Shown: positions 12,349 to 28,189 of the stretch, piece by piece
Layout: the number at the start of each line of letters is the position of its first letter
Numbering within the stretch: position 1 is the stretch's first letter
NCBI GenBank assembly: GCA_900708905.1
Contig: CAADRB010000023.1
Location: 1,623,944-1,687,943 of the forward strand
DNA length: 64,000 nt
Direction: 5' to 3'
Origin: Hymenolepis diminuta
Taxonomy: Eukaryota; Platyhelminthes; Cestoda; Cyclophyllidea; Hymenolepididae
Notes under the pieces: model-generated
Database searches by the model: none
The model's input: the letters and a program-made list of their open reading frames with translations, nothing else
Told to the model about the DNA's origin: nothing
Program-made: the position numbers and the translations under genes

Positions 12349-15300
12349 GCGTCCCAGATTCATTTGATGGCTTTGAGAAAGTTTTAATTGGGTCAGGCTG
12401 GACTAATTTCTTCATGGCTGATGAAATCCGTTAAAATCTAATTTTATGGGGGGAGGAAATAAATAGCTGAGAAAGCGACTTCAATTTCACCTCTCTAGGT
12501 GCTAATAAACCTCTTTATTACCTCACAGAAATCCCACCATCTGCGCAGTTTGACTTTAAAATTTCTCTCACCAAGTTTATTTTTAGAAAAAAAAGTAATG
12601 GTTTATTTTTTTGGTAGTAGTGTTTTAAGGAAAATACACACTTTTTGGGATAGAAAAATAGGCAGCTTAATTATTAGAGCGCGAGATAATATTTACTAAT
12701 TTTACAGGGGTAAAATATTTTGCGTCGACGGAATTCACACTAACAGCTGATGGATTGTAGAACTGTAAAAATCATTATTATATAAATTTTAAAATATATC
12801 TTTTGATTAACTGGAACTGGAAGTTCACAGTGCTATGTATAACTGCCGATGTTAGTCAGCATTTCGTATTCCTTCACCTCATGTAAATTAAATGTTGTGT
12901 AATTTCACTTGACTTGATTTGGTCAGGCTACGAGTGTCACTAGGATTAGTAATTCGGATTGGGCTAATATTTTCTATGCCAAAATAATTTATGATGCAAC
13001 TTTTGAAATCCCATATGCTTTTTCGTAATAATAACAAAGTAGGTGTACTTTTTCAAAAAAATAACATTAAAATAATTTTGATGAGCAGGGTTATTGGGTA
13101 ATAAATATTCATTTCAAGGATCAACATTATATGAGCATCGAACAGTTGCAATTTCAGAAGTTTTCATTTTAGTCTTTCACCTTAGATTCTATTTCATTTT
13201 TAAGTTTTGGGATAATGAAGACAAAGAGATATAACAAAGATTATGTGCTTTCTGAACTTAGTCACATCGGATGTTATTTAATAAATGAGCTGTCATAATT
13301 GAAAAACCTATTGTCTAAATTATCGTGGATATTTCAATTTTAAATGTGGTAGAATCTTAATTAATAAGTGAAGTCTATTGAGCTTTGCAATGTCAAATGC
13401 ATCCCAGCTAGCAGCCCTCCGTCTTTTTGAAAATAACTCATCAAGATGAAATGACCAACTTTTCATTTTAATTAAGAGATTAATCGGCTTCGAGCGCCAT
13501 GCTCTTGTATTTACCTCGCCATTTTTATCTCGCTTGTATCGCAATTATTCTCTATTTCATTTATATAAAACCGGTTATAATTAAATGGGCAGATTGGTAA
13601 GTAAATTGAGCGCAAGATTATGTAATGGAGACTTCATTTTAGTCAATTACTCCACTATGAACCTTGTATTTGCACTTCTAAGCTGGTGGAAGACAAAAAT
13701 TAAAAATCATGCATTAGTTTTTGCCGCTGATATACGGTTGATACTCTCTTTACTCTAATAACGCCATTTGTCCGTTTATTAATGAGTCTAATATTTGCGC
13801 TACTCAAACAAACGGATGCATATCAATATCTGGGAGCAAATATTTTGGAGAAGTGTTGGGAGATTTGATCTATACGATCCGTGATTCTCTGCTTAGCCCA
13901 GAAGAGAAAATGCTTTTGTCAATCTTTTTCAAAAGATCTTCTAAAAAGAGTTCACACTGAATGCAATGCCAACGTTGGGGTTGATATTCTGGTATGTGCC
14001 GTGTCTTTTATGAGTCTTAAAATAATCAGAAATACGGCGGTGAAGGTCCTAGTGGATGATTCAGTTTAAGATACGGTATTGCCTTCCTTTGAGGGAATAT
14101 TCGCATATAATTGTCAGCTTAGCACTTTGCTGTTTCCGCACGAATTCCCTAGAAGTGGGGATTCACATTTTTGACGAAAGAGATCAACGTTGTTGATTAT
14201 TTTAGCCACGATTATCCCATCTAACTGGAGACTGTTTTTGGCATCTTGATCACCTCGCCTTAGCCATGACTTTGTGTTAGGTTTCTTCTCGGTGCTTCAT
14301 GGTTAATGATGACTTCGAAGGGAACTGGGAAAACTTATCGATAAATAAGTACCTTAATATGTTTTAATATAAAAACGTTAATCATATAAAATATTATGAA
14401 AAAATATGCGAAAATATAATAAATTTATATTGATCTACAAATCTTCCCTTCGAGGATATTCAAAATAGTTGCCATTTATAACCAATCTGTTATACTATTT
14501 ATGCATTCTTTTGTCAAATTTCGCATTTGAAAAATGAAATAAATAAATAAATATGTCATTTGTTAAAAACGATTTTTCCAATGGATAAGTTTTAAATTTG
14601 TAAATTTTAAAGGGATTTCCTAATAGTAAATTTGTCATATCTAATTTTTGTCAATATTCAGAAGAAAATAGCACCCTGGAAAGTGAAATATCCTTTCTAC
14701 TAAAAATATCCATTTAGTATTCAAACTGATGTTGAAAATGCGTCAACATCAAGTGTTCATTCCACTTATTTTTACTCACAAGGAATAAAAGTCGCACGCA
14801 TTTTAGTCACAGGAATGAATCAAAACATGAGAAAAGTTTAAAAGTTCAATAAGAGGTATATGAGAAGTGATGAATAAAACTTGAGCATCAAAAGAGTTTT
14901 GCTCTGCTCGAATTACGCATTCAACAAGTGATTCATATTTTGCCTGCTGGGCGCAATTCACCTATGTTATATCTTTTCCTCATAATTTGTTTCCCAAGCG
15001 TCTGAGAGATTTGACATTTGCGATATTCAGAACTCATCAAAAGGTCAATCAAACTGAGCGGTTGATTACGTCATCTTGACCTATTTGCTTCCTCTAATAA
15101 ACAGATAAGTTAGTTTTAGCTTAGCGGCGCTCATAGAGCCTGCTTCAGTAAAACAAAATTATAAATATGCTATATTTTTTTGTTCAGCCACGCAACGCCG
15201 GTTGCTTAAACAGAGAGGAATCAAATCAGATTTTATTATTACTTAAAATAAAATTACTGAAAATTAAGATAAATTGTTAGCAGCATTCACTTGCTTTCGG

Positions 15301-18300
15301 CTAGAACTGCACTAATTCTCTTTCATCATAGACCTATAGAACTTGTTTAAAACAAATAAAGGTCTGTCTTTATCCTACAAATTATGCGTTAAATTTGGTC
15401 TTTCCATCTGACTATAAACTTGTCAAAGGAGAACTAATAAGGAAAGTAGGGAAAATGGAAGATATTTTCTTTGCTGTTTCCCAGTAAATAAGATAGGTTA
15501 ATCTGCCAATCCAATTTGATAGGTGAAAGTTTTCGATTCTGTGATCAAGACAAGAATTTTTTGCAAATTAGAAAACTTTATAAGAATTTACGAAATCTGC
15601 GCAGACCTACGATCTGTTCTTCTCACTTTTTATTGGACCAAAATATCGCATTTCTCGACACTATTTCAGTTCTACAGCTTATAAACCTGATAATATAAAC
15701 GAGGATGATCAAATACTCGACAAGAAACAAACATTGACATAATTATTTGTAAATATTGTTTTATTATCATTTGTTGATCACTACTACTGTTAAATAACCG
15801 AATTAGCCGATTTAAAAAGGAAATGGATAAAGTTCAAGTGGTTAATCATTTGAAACTGGAAAATGGGAATACTGTTTACTTACGAAAATCCAGACTGACT
15901 TCAAAGTGATCAAATAAAGGTAATTGAAGTGAATTAATTTAAGTGAATTTGCACGGGAACGGCTAAAATTTATTTGCCATCTTTGGTAAGCGGAAGTTCT
16001 AGCTTCATTTAATTGTGTGCACTGTGTTAGTCATTTTGCCTGTAGTCAAAAGCAGGAGAACTGGAAATTTGTTAAAATAACATGATTTTATCTTCAAGCA
16101 GAGTTTTTTCTCCTTCTACGCTCATTCTCTTTCTTTTTCACTCTGTAGAAGTCATTGGCAGATAAGCATTATTAAAAATCACTCATTTGCATGATATCTC
16201 GTTGTCCCTAATAAATTTGCAAATTATTTTGTTTGGAAAATTAATGATTAGTGATATTAGTGATAAATACTAAGATATACCAAAAAATAACAATTTTTAT
16301 GTCTACTAAAATAGCAAATGCAAGCAGATTCATTTTCCAAAACTCCGTCTCTTGGAGATCTCTCGTTTTTGAACATTAACTTTTAAACCTACTCTTTGAG
16401 ACAGCTGGATCGAAAACTTCTTCGATCTTGAGCAGATTCATAGTCCTCGTCTCTGTTCCCGAAGTTATCAGTTATTAATTTTATTAACTCGTGACCGAGA
16501 CTAGAGTCTTGCCACTGTTGTATTATTAGCCAAACAGGAAACAAATTAAGCTTCATATTTCAGGATCTATTAAGCCGATCGCATTTAATTATCAGTACTT
16601 CTGGCTTTTCCTACTGAAAAATTTTAGTTGAAGTAATAACTTAGTAAGCCATCAAAGATACTACAGTGATAGCCTAGTGATTATTTAGTGTTCAGGTGCT
16701 TCTTAATATTTATGTCCATCAATAGGACTGAGTCTTCTAAAACTTGTCTTAAAGAGTCGCGCTGTAATTGAAAGTATTGCAAAATTAATTAATGAATAAA
16801 GAGGATCATCTACCCACTCATGACTGTAAGAAGATTTAATTGAATCATTTAATTAAAACATTATTCAACAAGGTCCAGATGTTGTAGACATAAATTCAAA
16901 CAGAAACCCGGGGATCAAGTTATAAACATTGACCTTTAGATATTACACAGTAAATTATAAAACTTATAAGAAAATTAACAACTCAACGCATCCAGAATTA
17001 ATAAAAATCAAAACTCATATGCCAATTCTATTCTCCTATTTGACCTCCCCTCCCATTCCTGACTAGACTATTTTGATATTCCGAGTGTTCGAGGCTCTCT
17101 CAGGATTAAAATGCGTGAATATTATCTTTTTTGGACCGTAATATGCGATACCAAATGTCAACCACTCATTAACCTGCAAATTGACTTGGATTATTTTTGT
17201 TCAGAAGAAAATAGCATTTTTTCTTTCGAAGGCAAATAGTGCTTTCAAAATAATTTAAATTTAAACCAATAATTCACAAATTGTCATAATTTTAATCTGC
17301 GGTACGGAATACGATTTACACAGCAGGTGATGTTAGTATAAAAAACAGTCTTCATGTATCAAGTGACAAGGCTGACTCATCATGCTGAATACCAATCACA
17401 ACAGTAAAAAAATTCCTTCAGCAAATACAGGGCAGGTCGGTATTGATGAAGGTACTGGTTATCGTAAACAGTCGGACTTAAAAAATTGATTAGTCGATAT
17501 ATTTAAAGCCACATATATTCATTATCATCCTCTCTCCCAGTCATTTTCACTATTTTTCATTTTTTGGGGTCCTAATTTTTTATAACTTCGGATCTAGATG
17601 GATCACTAAAACCAAAATCAATGAGGAAGGCGATCACAAATGATTAGTACTTGCATTAAAGTCATTCATGTCCTTAAAACTGTTTGTAGTTTATGAAAAG
17701 CAATCAAATTTTAATATTTCGTCCCTGCCCAGCACGTAGTGCATCTTTTACGCGTTATGAAGTCTTACAAATCATATTCTTATATTTTAATCAGGATATA
17801 GCAACACTAATAAGTTTTTTTCAGCCGCTTCTACGCAGTATTGTTCTAACTTCCTCTTAGTTTCACAGTCCAATTCGAAGGAGTTGATCATATCAGTTAC
17901 AAAATAGGCAACTACATTTCAACTAAAAGATTATTACTGACTTTGCTTACAAATTAATTGTTATCTTACTAAGGAGATTGAGGAGGTAATACTACTCAAT
18001 TCCATAAATCTATGCAATTCTAAACGTAAACGGAAAGATTCACTACTGATATTTAAAACACGTTTTGAAAATACCGTTGGATGGTAATTCACGTTAATAT
18101 AAACCAGGCCTGCCTGCTTTTCAGTCCTCAGAGATTACAAGAATAACGCTCATAAGTGATATCCCCCAAATGAATTTCTTGGAAGATCACTTCTCTGTAT
18201 GAGAAGTATAGTAAAGGAAGCTAAGCATCTTCGTAAAAACTGTAGCTATTCTTTGAGAAGTAGGTATCCACATAAATAATTTATTTTGCAGTTGCAGCTA

Positions 18301-21300
18301 TCTGTTTTTTCACTTGGTCTAAAAGACACCCGGAACAAGTTTCTTAAAGACATAGTTTCCTAAGGAAACAATGGGTCTATATTCGTCAACCAGTCTTCTT
18401 ATTTCGGCTATGGTTTCGGAGATTGTACCTTCTCTTACCCTTGGAAAGTACATTTAGAATACCATGACTTAAACACGTAATCAGTCCCTTTTAAGTCAGG
18501 TCCAATCACGTCTCTGTGCTAACACACTCCTATCCTAACAGTCACGTCCATGAGGAATACCACACACACAATGACGCTCTTTTCATACCTTTGAGTCATC
18601 TCCCTATTCTGTATTTAGAAATTAAATTTATATGAATAACCTGACGTAATCACTACGTTCGCTGTATGCGCTGTATCCACACCTGCTCTGTAACCACACA
18701 CAGTTTCTGCCTCTTTATCATGCTGTTGCCGTAAAGCCGAGTAGAAGATAGTAGGCATAGCCTACATAATAATTAGGGATCAAAATCATATACTTAGCTG
18801 TTGGAGTTATTTCATTCTGCCCTGATTAGATTAGAGTTTTCAGATTTAACAGTGCGAGCTTTCTACTTTGGCGAAGAACGTAGTCACTGATACTTGTGGT
18901 TGAACAGACTTAATTGTACCATTTATTTTATAATGCAGTTCTAACTTTAGATCTATTAAAGTCACTCGAGGACGGTTAGCTTCTCTAAAAACGGGATTTG
19001 ATGAATTTGGTAAATCTCGGACTTGGTTAACTTATACTCCTGTCTGGTAAACCCTACCGTAAAAATAGAATCCGTTCATCTTTTTCACTATTGTCTGGCG
19101 GAAAATGAAGTTATATTCTAACCGATGACTATTGTATATTACTTAAAGCAGTTTTATTGGGATTGCATCAATCAATAAACATGCGAAAGTGAAAACGTTC
19201 TGATCGTCCTATATAGTTAGGTTCAAATTAATAATTCAACGAAAAAATTAAGAGATAGTAAACGCTAATATAGGAGAAACGTTCAACAATTGAATTGTGC
19301 ATGAAACCTCCGGCAGAGCAATGAGACAACGAAGTCAGGTTTTTCACAACCCGATGAATAATCAGGCCAATAAGGCTCAAACAGCTTATGCAACCAAATG
19401 AATTTATGGTGATTTCCACAGTTCTTTCGGTTTCTCAAAGTAATGACTTAATCTCGGATATTAAGAAGGATTTGAAAGTAGGTTTGTAATAATTTGTTAA
19501 TTAAACTTAATGTAAGTAATTTTTTTTTTCGAAGAGGCAGTTACAATCAGTTGAAAATACTGTTAGACTGTTTTATCTTTACAAGCTTTAAAGTCAAGAG
19601 TGGTAACCAAAATGTTTGGCTACTTTAGAAAGAAAAAAAATATCCAAATAAAGCGTTGTAAATCTCTAATTCTAGAGGTTTCTCCATGAAATGCGTCTTA
19701 ATGGGAAACATCGAACCAGAGGTACTTTTGTGTGATATTGGTATATTTGACTATGCAATATAGTGAGAGAAAACTGAGACGAAATAAGAAATGACAAGTT
19801 GGCAAGACGACCACAAAGAAAAATTAGATAAAGCTTTTGCGAGTTGTCCATCGATCCGTGATATTTGTTGGATTCCTGATTTATCACAGTTGAATAAGAT
19901 CAGTCGTACAATGAACTCTGTTGCGCTGAGCATAAAAAGTTTACTTGTTTACGGAATGCCACTTCTTGAGTGGAAGACGGTTTCAACACTTTGTACATCT
20001 TTCTGTTTACTTCTTTCTCGAACTTTTTTTTTGAAAAATATATGTTTCACCAGTGTTGAAGGGTTCATTTTAATAATTCAATGACTTTTCCAGTGGTAGA
20101 ATAATTTAATTTTCCCGAAGTAGGATAAAGCTCTTGTAATTGCCTCGAAAAATTGCATGAGATGTGAAATTGGATTCAGTTATCCCACACAATATTTTGC
20201 AAAATTAGAACGAATCAAAATTCCACACACTTTCCAAAAGTTTGAGAAATTTATGTTCAAGTTAGCACATTTCCACCACAGAGCCTATTACTCTTTTTTG
20301 CATTATTTAGGGATTTTTTACTAAGATGAATAGTTTATTGCCTCTTTTATTCCTCCAAGTTCACTTTTCTGTGATTTGCATTCTTCCCAAAGGACAATTC
20401 TCTTTTATGAAAATATAAAACAATTTCGAGAATATCACCTCTTACTGTCAGTTCAAACCTAAGCCGTAATTGTGGTATGTAGGGTCTCAGTGTCTGACCA
20501 CATTGTAAGCTCCCTTTGAAGCAAGGCGACATGAATATGATTGACTTACCTGCCGTCAAGTTTGTCCTGTTTGTCTATCCAAATAATTGCAAATAACACA
20601 GTGTAATACGACGTGGTCTTCTTAAGATCTTCCGGGTTTCATTCTTTGTTCTTAAAACATTGCAGTAAAGATTACTTCAGTCTGATAACGAGATTTTCCA
20701 GTAGTTGAATGGTGTTCTAGAAGCTAGTTTCTTTCTGAATGCTGTTTCAAAATGCCTATCTCTTAGGAATCAGCCATTTATGTGATATCAATTGCGGCAG
20801 TTTTAAATGAACGAAAAAACAATAGATCAATTTTAATCTGAATTCGTTATTTAATAAAGTTGACATTGATATGAGAGTAGTGAGGACTGGAATCGACAAA
20901 GTTGGGTTTATTCACAAAAATTCAGCTGGCACTTATGATTTTTGCAAAAGATGTGACGTCTTAAATTCGATATTTAAAGAATTTGCTGCTTTCAGTGACC
21001 CACTTGCGTACCAGTCCATGCACGATAAAAAAGACGAATAAACGATGCATTCTGCGAAGCGTACCATTTTATGAGTGAAAATGAATCTGGTCAAAAGGAA
21101 TATTTTGATTAATATCTCATCAAAATCTGAGTGTCTATGAAATAAGGAAACCATCCATTTCATTGGTTATTACAAAACGTATTCATTTTACGGCTTTCTA
21201 GTTACTTAGTAAAATCCTAATAAGAAGAGTTAGATGATTCTAAATTTTCTTTCAATTTACCAGACTCTAAATAAACCTGAGCCATTTTGTTTTACTATCA

Positions 21301-24300
21301 TGTTCATGGTACCATTTAAAGTTTGCTCAATAAGGTAATGGAATTTCCAGTTAATTCTAAGCTTTGTCTCCAATGGAAATGGGTAATCAGTCTAGTAGCT
21401 GACTTTCAACTGACAGAAGTAACTGTTCCGATCAATATCTCTTAATAATAATACTGGTAGATTAGCTCTGTATATTGCGAACCCAAACTATCATTCATGA
21501 GCCAAAGTGTCAGATCTTAAACTTTAAATTTGGGAATTTAGGGAATGTGAAACAAAATATGCATATCTGTCTACAATAATAAGTTAAATTAAGAACAAGG
21601 CTTTCGAGATCTTCGTTGAGCCAGTTCTCTATGACGGTCTTTCCACAATAGTGTCCGATAAAAACAATGCTAAGGCTCTCCTAAACATAAATAAACTTAT
21701 CAGTATGAGGGCTGCTTGAGAGTTCGAACAAAACTCCTCTTTTTATTTATAAAATCATGTGGGACTTCTTCTTTTAAGCTATATTGACTATTATTGTCAT
21801 ATATGGGATTCGCATAATGAACCAGGACGGTCTATGCTTATGATCTCACCAGCCAACCAACTACCCAATTATGCAGTACTTTTTATAAGTGCCAACTCCC
21901 GACATGGAAGAGGGGCCAGCCAGGGTTCAAGGCTCCGTGAATATTGGGAAACCCAAATAAGCGGTCAACGCCACATGAATTTTTTATATGCTCTTTCTTT
22001 ATCCTCTCTCTGTACATTCGGACATTCGGACATTTTTTAACATATTCTTATTTTGCTCAGGCCACTTATATGAATCTAAGTCAAATTTAGCAGAGACTAA
22101 ATTTCAATATTTATTGAGCATTATTTAATTGGCTCCTTAACATCATATGACACAGGCTTGCGATATGCGGCAAAATAAAGTGGAGAATCCAGGGTAATAG
22201 TAAATATACGATGGAAACGAACTGTTTAATTATTTTTATCTCCTTCGAAATGAAAGGTACTTTACAAGAGAACTAGAAAAAGTAAAATCCCTTTTCCCCA
22301 AACATAGGAGTTTAAAATAACATCACTGAGTCATGGCTGACAGCGCAAATAGGGTTGGACTTTCCTGGATGGTTATCCCCAGTAAGAAGGCGTCACTAGG
22401 CATAACCTTTTGCCCTAGATGTAGCATTATTTTTACATATAAATGCAAGCAGTTATCATTTTTTCAGTTGCATCGTATAACTGGCTTGTCGAAAATGCAT
22501 TATCACAGCTTTTCTATACTGTTAGCATAAAATTCAAACGCATTAGAGTCGTTCATTGGTTTTAATTGAAATAATGAAATAATAATGAACAAAACAATAC
22601 ACCCAGGGTTGACCTCGAGTGAACTCCATGATTACTGATCTAATAAAATCAGGTCTGTCAGTAGTATCATGCCATTATGGTTATTAGAAGAAATAAAATT
22701 TATCAAACGGTATTGTCATCTAATCAAATTAATCAATTATTCAATAAGTCATTGAAATCGTGAACTCATTCAGGAACCCTTTCAACATATTATGAAGTTT
22801 AAATAGTGAACTATTAGAACATAAACAGATGACCTTTACCCATTAACCAAAAAGTTTACTAATTGAATTAGAGAATCAAATTCAGTACGATTATTTTTAT
22901 TTCTCCTAATCTTTACATTACAAAATTTTCCTCTGTTTAGATGCTTCCCAAGGTAAAAATGGTTAAATTTTCGAGGGTATTTGCGATATTTAGGTTCTCT
23001 CTGAACGCATGGGACATGGCTACCAGAGTATGACTGACTTCCTTCCCATTTCTCAAGTTTCCCACTTTGTACATTGGGACGGTTGAAATGGACTCAATAT
23101 TAGATGTGATCTAATGAATATGCGTTCTCTAAAGTCTTCCGTGCGCTTCACGTAGTTCCCAATTTTAAATAGCAATAATGAAAAAGAATGAAAATCCAAT
23201 GATTTTTGAATCTATTTCTATACATTGTGATATATCACTGTACAACGTATCGAATTTTAAATCCCTAAATTTCACATCATTATAGTGTGCACACCCTATC
23301 AGTAGCTAAAATAGCTATTCCAACCTTGACCTCATTTATGTTCAAGACTTTTGTGACCTTTAATTTGGAAATGAGGAAATTGGAACGCATGGACACAGCA
23401 ATTCCCTGTTATCTGAGTCATGTTAAACCTTCCCCTCTGCCTACTATTCTCACACTGCGCCTACTTTCTTAGATATCATAGTTTAGTATTTGTATGATAT
23501 TTATTAGTGATACTGAGATTTTTCTATTTAGTACAGATGTGTCATTAATTCATAACAAGTTAAGATTAAAAACATCGAATCTCTACGTTTGCCTTCTTAT
23601 AACTCTAGGAACAGCAGTATAAGTATCATACTGTTTTAACGAAAGTAAACCAATAATCGGCTTTAATCCCAAGCAGAGCTACTTTGGGGAAAAATCAAAT
23701 TAGACTGAATGTCTACTTATAAGATTCATAATGGTTCTTGAAATTAAAATATATTAATCGTAGAAATTTCACTAAAGCGGCAAGGAAGTTGTAACACTAG
23801 AACAAAAGCAGTGACACTTGAATAAGACAAACAGGGAATTTAAATAAATAAAATGCTCGGTGGGCTACTTATTTATCCATCTTTCATATACATATAAACC
23901 TTAATGTAAAGTTATTATTGCACCAGTATTCTAATCTGATGTGTTTCCAGAAGGTCTTATTTTCCCAGCTGAAGCGTATAAAAAAACGATCATCAACTAC
24001 CGTAACAATCAGTATTCATATTTAATTCCCTCTTCTTAAATACGAACGCAGTCTCCGCTACTAAACCACCTTTTAATAATCCGGACTAATTTTGGGATAC
24101 GCAGACACTTATTGATCCACCCGCTTCAAGCCCTTCACTTGGAGAGATGACACACGCAAAAATGTGCAGAGGAGGCCATAAAGTGTCGACAGCACTCTTG
24201 CCTGACCAGCCCCCTTCCTCTTCCACCTCATTTCAGGACACATTCACACAACCCATTTAATTGAAGAAACAACCTGACCTCACACGACCACGTTGAATAC

Positions 24301-24904
24301 CTGAGTGAAATAAAATTTTGGATTACTTCGATAAATCACTTCCATTACATTGTAATTATTAGCTAAACATTATTTTCTACGACAATAACAAATAATTACG
24401 GCTCCTCATCGAAGAGGAAAAGCCAAACTTCCTTGAAATAGTAATTGTCGCCAATTTTCGGTGTTCAAAATTTTTACCTTATCATCCACTGAGGACTTTT
24501 CGGAGATTTGATTCTACTACCTCCATTTTTCTTGCCGATTTGCCTATAATCTGTCTTCCAGTAAATTTGATATTATTCAATTAACTAATTAAACCTCTGA
24601 AACATTCCGTACTACAACATGCAAGAAGATAAAATCATTTTCTAAATCATGAAAGACTATGTAAACCTTCTGAATAGTTTGCATTCCAAATCGGATTCAG
24701 TCATGATAGAATAGAAAAATTGTGAGGTTATTACTTTAAGCAACGCCCCAAGAACAGTTTCAGCCATACTTCTCAGCGGTCAGTTAGTAAAACACCATCA
24801 ACTCCGACTGTAGCAACCCAATGAGATGATCCGGATATAATTAAATATGTTAACATTTGAAAACTCGTGTGAAAACTTATCATAGACACCTACACTTATC
24901 TGTA

Positions 24905-25230
24905 AGAAAATATAAGTGAATCAAGGTGGCGTGACGAATCAATGGACAATAACCAATGAATATCACGGATGTGATTTAGCTCCGAAGAAATAAGTCAAGT
25001 CCATCATCTAGCTATCCAAATCCTTTGGTGTTTGGTTCAATTCGTTGGTATCAAGTCATCCATATACCACTGCTAACGAAATTATTAGCAGAAGTTACTG
25101 ACAGCTCCTACTTGAATTCTCCTCGTTTCGTTTCTTACTGGGTTTTTTTGACATACCTCGTGCTCAAGTGCTCACTCATAATTAAAACTTGTAAAGTACA
25201 TTGCTCTTTTGGATTATGCTAATGAATATA
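24905..25230 (+). repeat. Degenerate interspersed repeat, family 1, copy 1
   Basis: Shares ordered blocks with the copies near 28.2, 41.7 and 45.8 kb: a GGTGGCGTGAC-like block (24926), a CAATGGACAATAACCAATGA block, a TCCTCGTTTCGTTTCTTACT block (about 25.12 kb) and the 3' block ATTAAAACTTGTAAAG (25181). Boundaries are approximate because the copies are strongly diverged. Confidence 0.4.
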
Positions 25231-26447
25231 AATTTGTTTTTAATCTCTTCCATTGCTTTTTTATTTTAATAAATGATCCAACTGGACGGTGAAGTAATGG
25301 TTATAAATAGCTTTTGGATATATTAAAGGGCCATTAAGAGCATAAGTATTTCACTTGCGCTTGCAATCTGAAATTGTAATCGTGCAGATAATCACGGTGT
25401 GCATTCTTTAGGGCTAAAGTCCTAATTCATCAATAATTTACTATTTCACAGCCTTCTTCTCAATTGTTTTATTTCTTTCCGTCGAGCGGGAGCTAAATTC
25501 ATTATTTATTCAGACGGGAGAGGGAGAGGCGAATATTCTTTTATGCCTTTGGAATCTAAGTCATGAGGCGGACTATCTCGCATCTTATTTAAGTTATCTT
25601 AATGACACCAGTTGGCATGAAAATAGCCCTAGTCAATTTTTAAGGAATTAACGTATTATAATTGCAATTCTTTCCAATACCCAGATCAGCTTCCAAATCA
25701 GATAAATTTCACGCTTTACTTGCTCCTACCCATTCCCGTCCTTAAAGGCATGTCCTTAATACGTAGCTTATGTATTTTAAGTTGAGAGACTACTTAAAAA
25801 CGACTTTGGTAGCCTACAATTCTGTTAAAATATTTAATAATATCCGATCTCTCCTAAACATTTGTCTGTAGAGAATGGGATACTTCGATTAATTAGAACT
25901 CAGTTTATTCCCAATCAGTCCCATTTCAGCTATATAGTGAACCTACTTATATAGAAAGCCAAATCAGAAACTGTCGCGAAGTAGTGTAATATCATTCCAA
26001 TATATAGTCTAAAGGGGCTGTACATGATATCATATCAATATATATAGATTTAATCATATTAAGAGGTAGCTCCGCTTAATGTCTATTTATAATATGCATT
26101 GATAGGTTACTCAACTCTAGGTGCCCACTGAGATACATTTATTGCTCGGTTATTGCAATTTAAGAAAAAGTGAAGATATTCTTTAACCCAGAGAAGTCCA
26201 ACTAACAGAACTTGCTTGAGATTTGAGAGGGCTGAGTGATTGGGTGATAGTATAGAGGCAGTATTAGTGTGGGAAATTAATAATCTAGAAATATCTCCAC
26301 GAGTGTGTGCATCGGAAATATTCCGTTTGGCTTTTTAGCAAAACTATAAAGGAACCGCATTTGCATTAACCTGGCCATTTTCAATTAATTTTGCGACCTT
26401 ATTCTGATGTCCAAAACAAAATATAGAAGATGAGGCCATCTGCCTCA

Positions 26448-26490
26448 GCGACTCACATAAACTGCCTTTGTATTTCCACACGCACAAACA
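26448..26490 (+). repeat. Repeat family 2, copy A
   Basis: The core reads GACTCACATAAACTGCCTTT followed by GTATTTCCACACGCACA. It matches 40726-40770 at most positions in the same orientation. The pyrimidine-rich flanks (to about 26.58 kb) are also similar in character but align poorly. Confidence 0.5.
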
Positions 26491-28189
26491 CGCTATTCGC
26501 CTATTAACTGGTTCGCTTCTCTCAGTGCAGTCTCTCCTCTCTCACACCTCTCTATCACAATCGTGTCACTGCGACCTTTTGGCATGGACTGTAATTGGAA
26601 AAGCTAAATCTTAACATATTCATATCAAGATTCGTTATGAGAGTTTGAACTTAATTGGTATTGTAAATTTTCTTGCTTTTTCAACTGAAAACGAGGGGAG
26701 AAATGTGAACACTGAACCGTTAAATGATAATGACTAGGTCAGTAGATGTTTAATAGTGTTTATATTCTATGCAAAATGTAATTTATTTAAATTTAACTGA
26801 AATAATCAGGAATGAAGCCTAATTACATGAAGGGAAATGAGAAGACGGTGTGCACCAATGAAGAGCGATTGCAAGTTAGAAAACTCAAACGGGCTAAAAA
26901 GGAAGCAAAAGCGGTGCTCGAACTAATGGATGTTTTCTGGACGGTCACATTTCTTAGATCTTAACATATCTTGTGGAAGCTGGTCCCAGAGTTACTAGAA
27001 GAAAACGAGAATGGAGGAGTGATGATAAAACACGAGATAAACTCGGAATAGATTCAGAATATACAGTTTAATCATCAGTATGATATTTTCAGTCCAACTG
27101 ATGCTGACAGTAAATAGTTTAGTCTTGAACACTACTTGCGTCTGTTCTGATCTGATCGACCTCGGTGAGTTAGCTGCAGATATAAAGGCAAGATGTGTAC
27201 CCCAAGATTAGCTAATCAATGCATCGTTACGTTTTTATCGGACTTCCTACCCACCTTGCAAGTTTTAAAAGGCAGGATATTTGTTGTGATAGCACCCTTG
27301 ACGAAATCTAAGATGTTAATTGCAAAAAGTGAGGAAAGTAGGTAGATAATGTGGATGTCTCATTAATTTTCGAGAAGACGCTAGTTATAATGTTTGAACT
27401 CATGTAGCAGACTAAAAAGTAGGCATAATGCGCTCAATGGAATCTGTCTTATATCCAAATCACCCGAAGAGCTCGAATATCATAATTAGTAGCGCAGCGA
27501 TTTTAGACGCTTCTGAAACACATGTTGACAATGATATGGTAAATAAAATTTATATCGTCTTTATTATTATTCACGATTTAGTCCGATATCCTTGTTATAA
27601 AGGTCGTAGTTCTGTACCCCCACAATATAAATAGTTGCCTTTTATCTCTTCTTTTACTATTATTTGCTGGTTTTTAAAAGAAATTGAAGTGTTTGCATTC
27701 TGGATTTAGTACAGTGATTAATTTGCACGTCTGCCAAGTGAGAAGTTACGAGATCAATGTTCATCGGTGCACATTCACTGACCCGAATGACCAACCGTAT
27801 TGGTCAATTCAGATTGTGGAATGTTAAATTTAAATGTTGTTAATATTTCTGATGGGCTTGGGAAAGTTGTTTTCTGGTTGCGTCAATATGGGAAATCTTT
27901 TCAAGCACCAAATTAAGTTGGTTATTTGCAATTGAAAGACAAACAGATGTTTGATTTTAAAATGCGGTACACGGAACGGTGAATCACCCAAGGCAGTGAA
28001 TCAGTGCCGAGATCGGTAGATATCATTACAATTCAATATATTTATAAAGAAGGTGAAAAGGTAAAGATCGTTTTAAAATTAAAAAAGATTAAAACTAAGA
28101 AGGGTTATTAGAATTTACCTAGAGTGAACTCTAACTGGCAATTCTGTTAAAAATGCTCTGCTCTTCTTATTTACCCGCTCTTGACCCCA

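Noticed and set aside
20347..20559. Minus-strand open frame of 70 codons
   Set aside because: Looked briefly protein-like (TAGKSIIFMSPC) but has no family match that I know and no splice partners.
21759..22040. Plus-strand open frame of 93 codons
   Set aside because: No known motif and no neighbouring exons; composition changes along its length.
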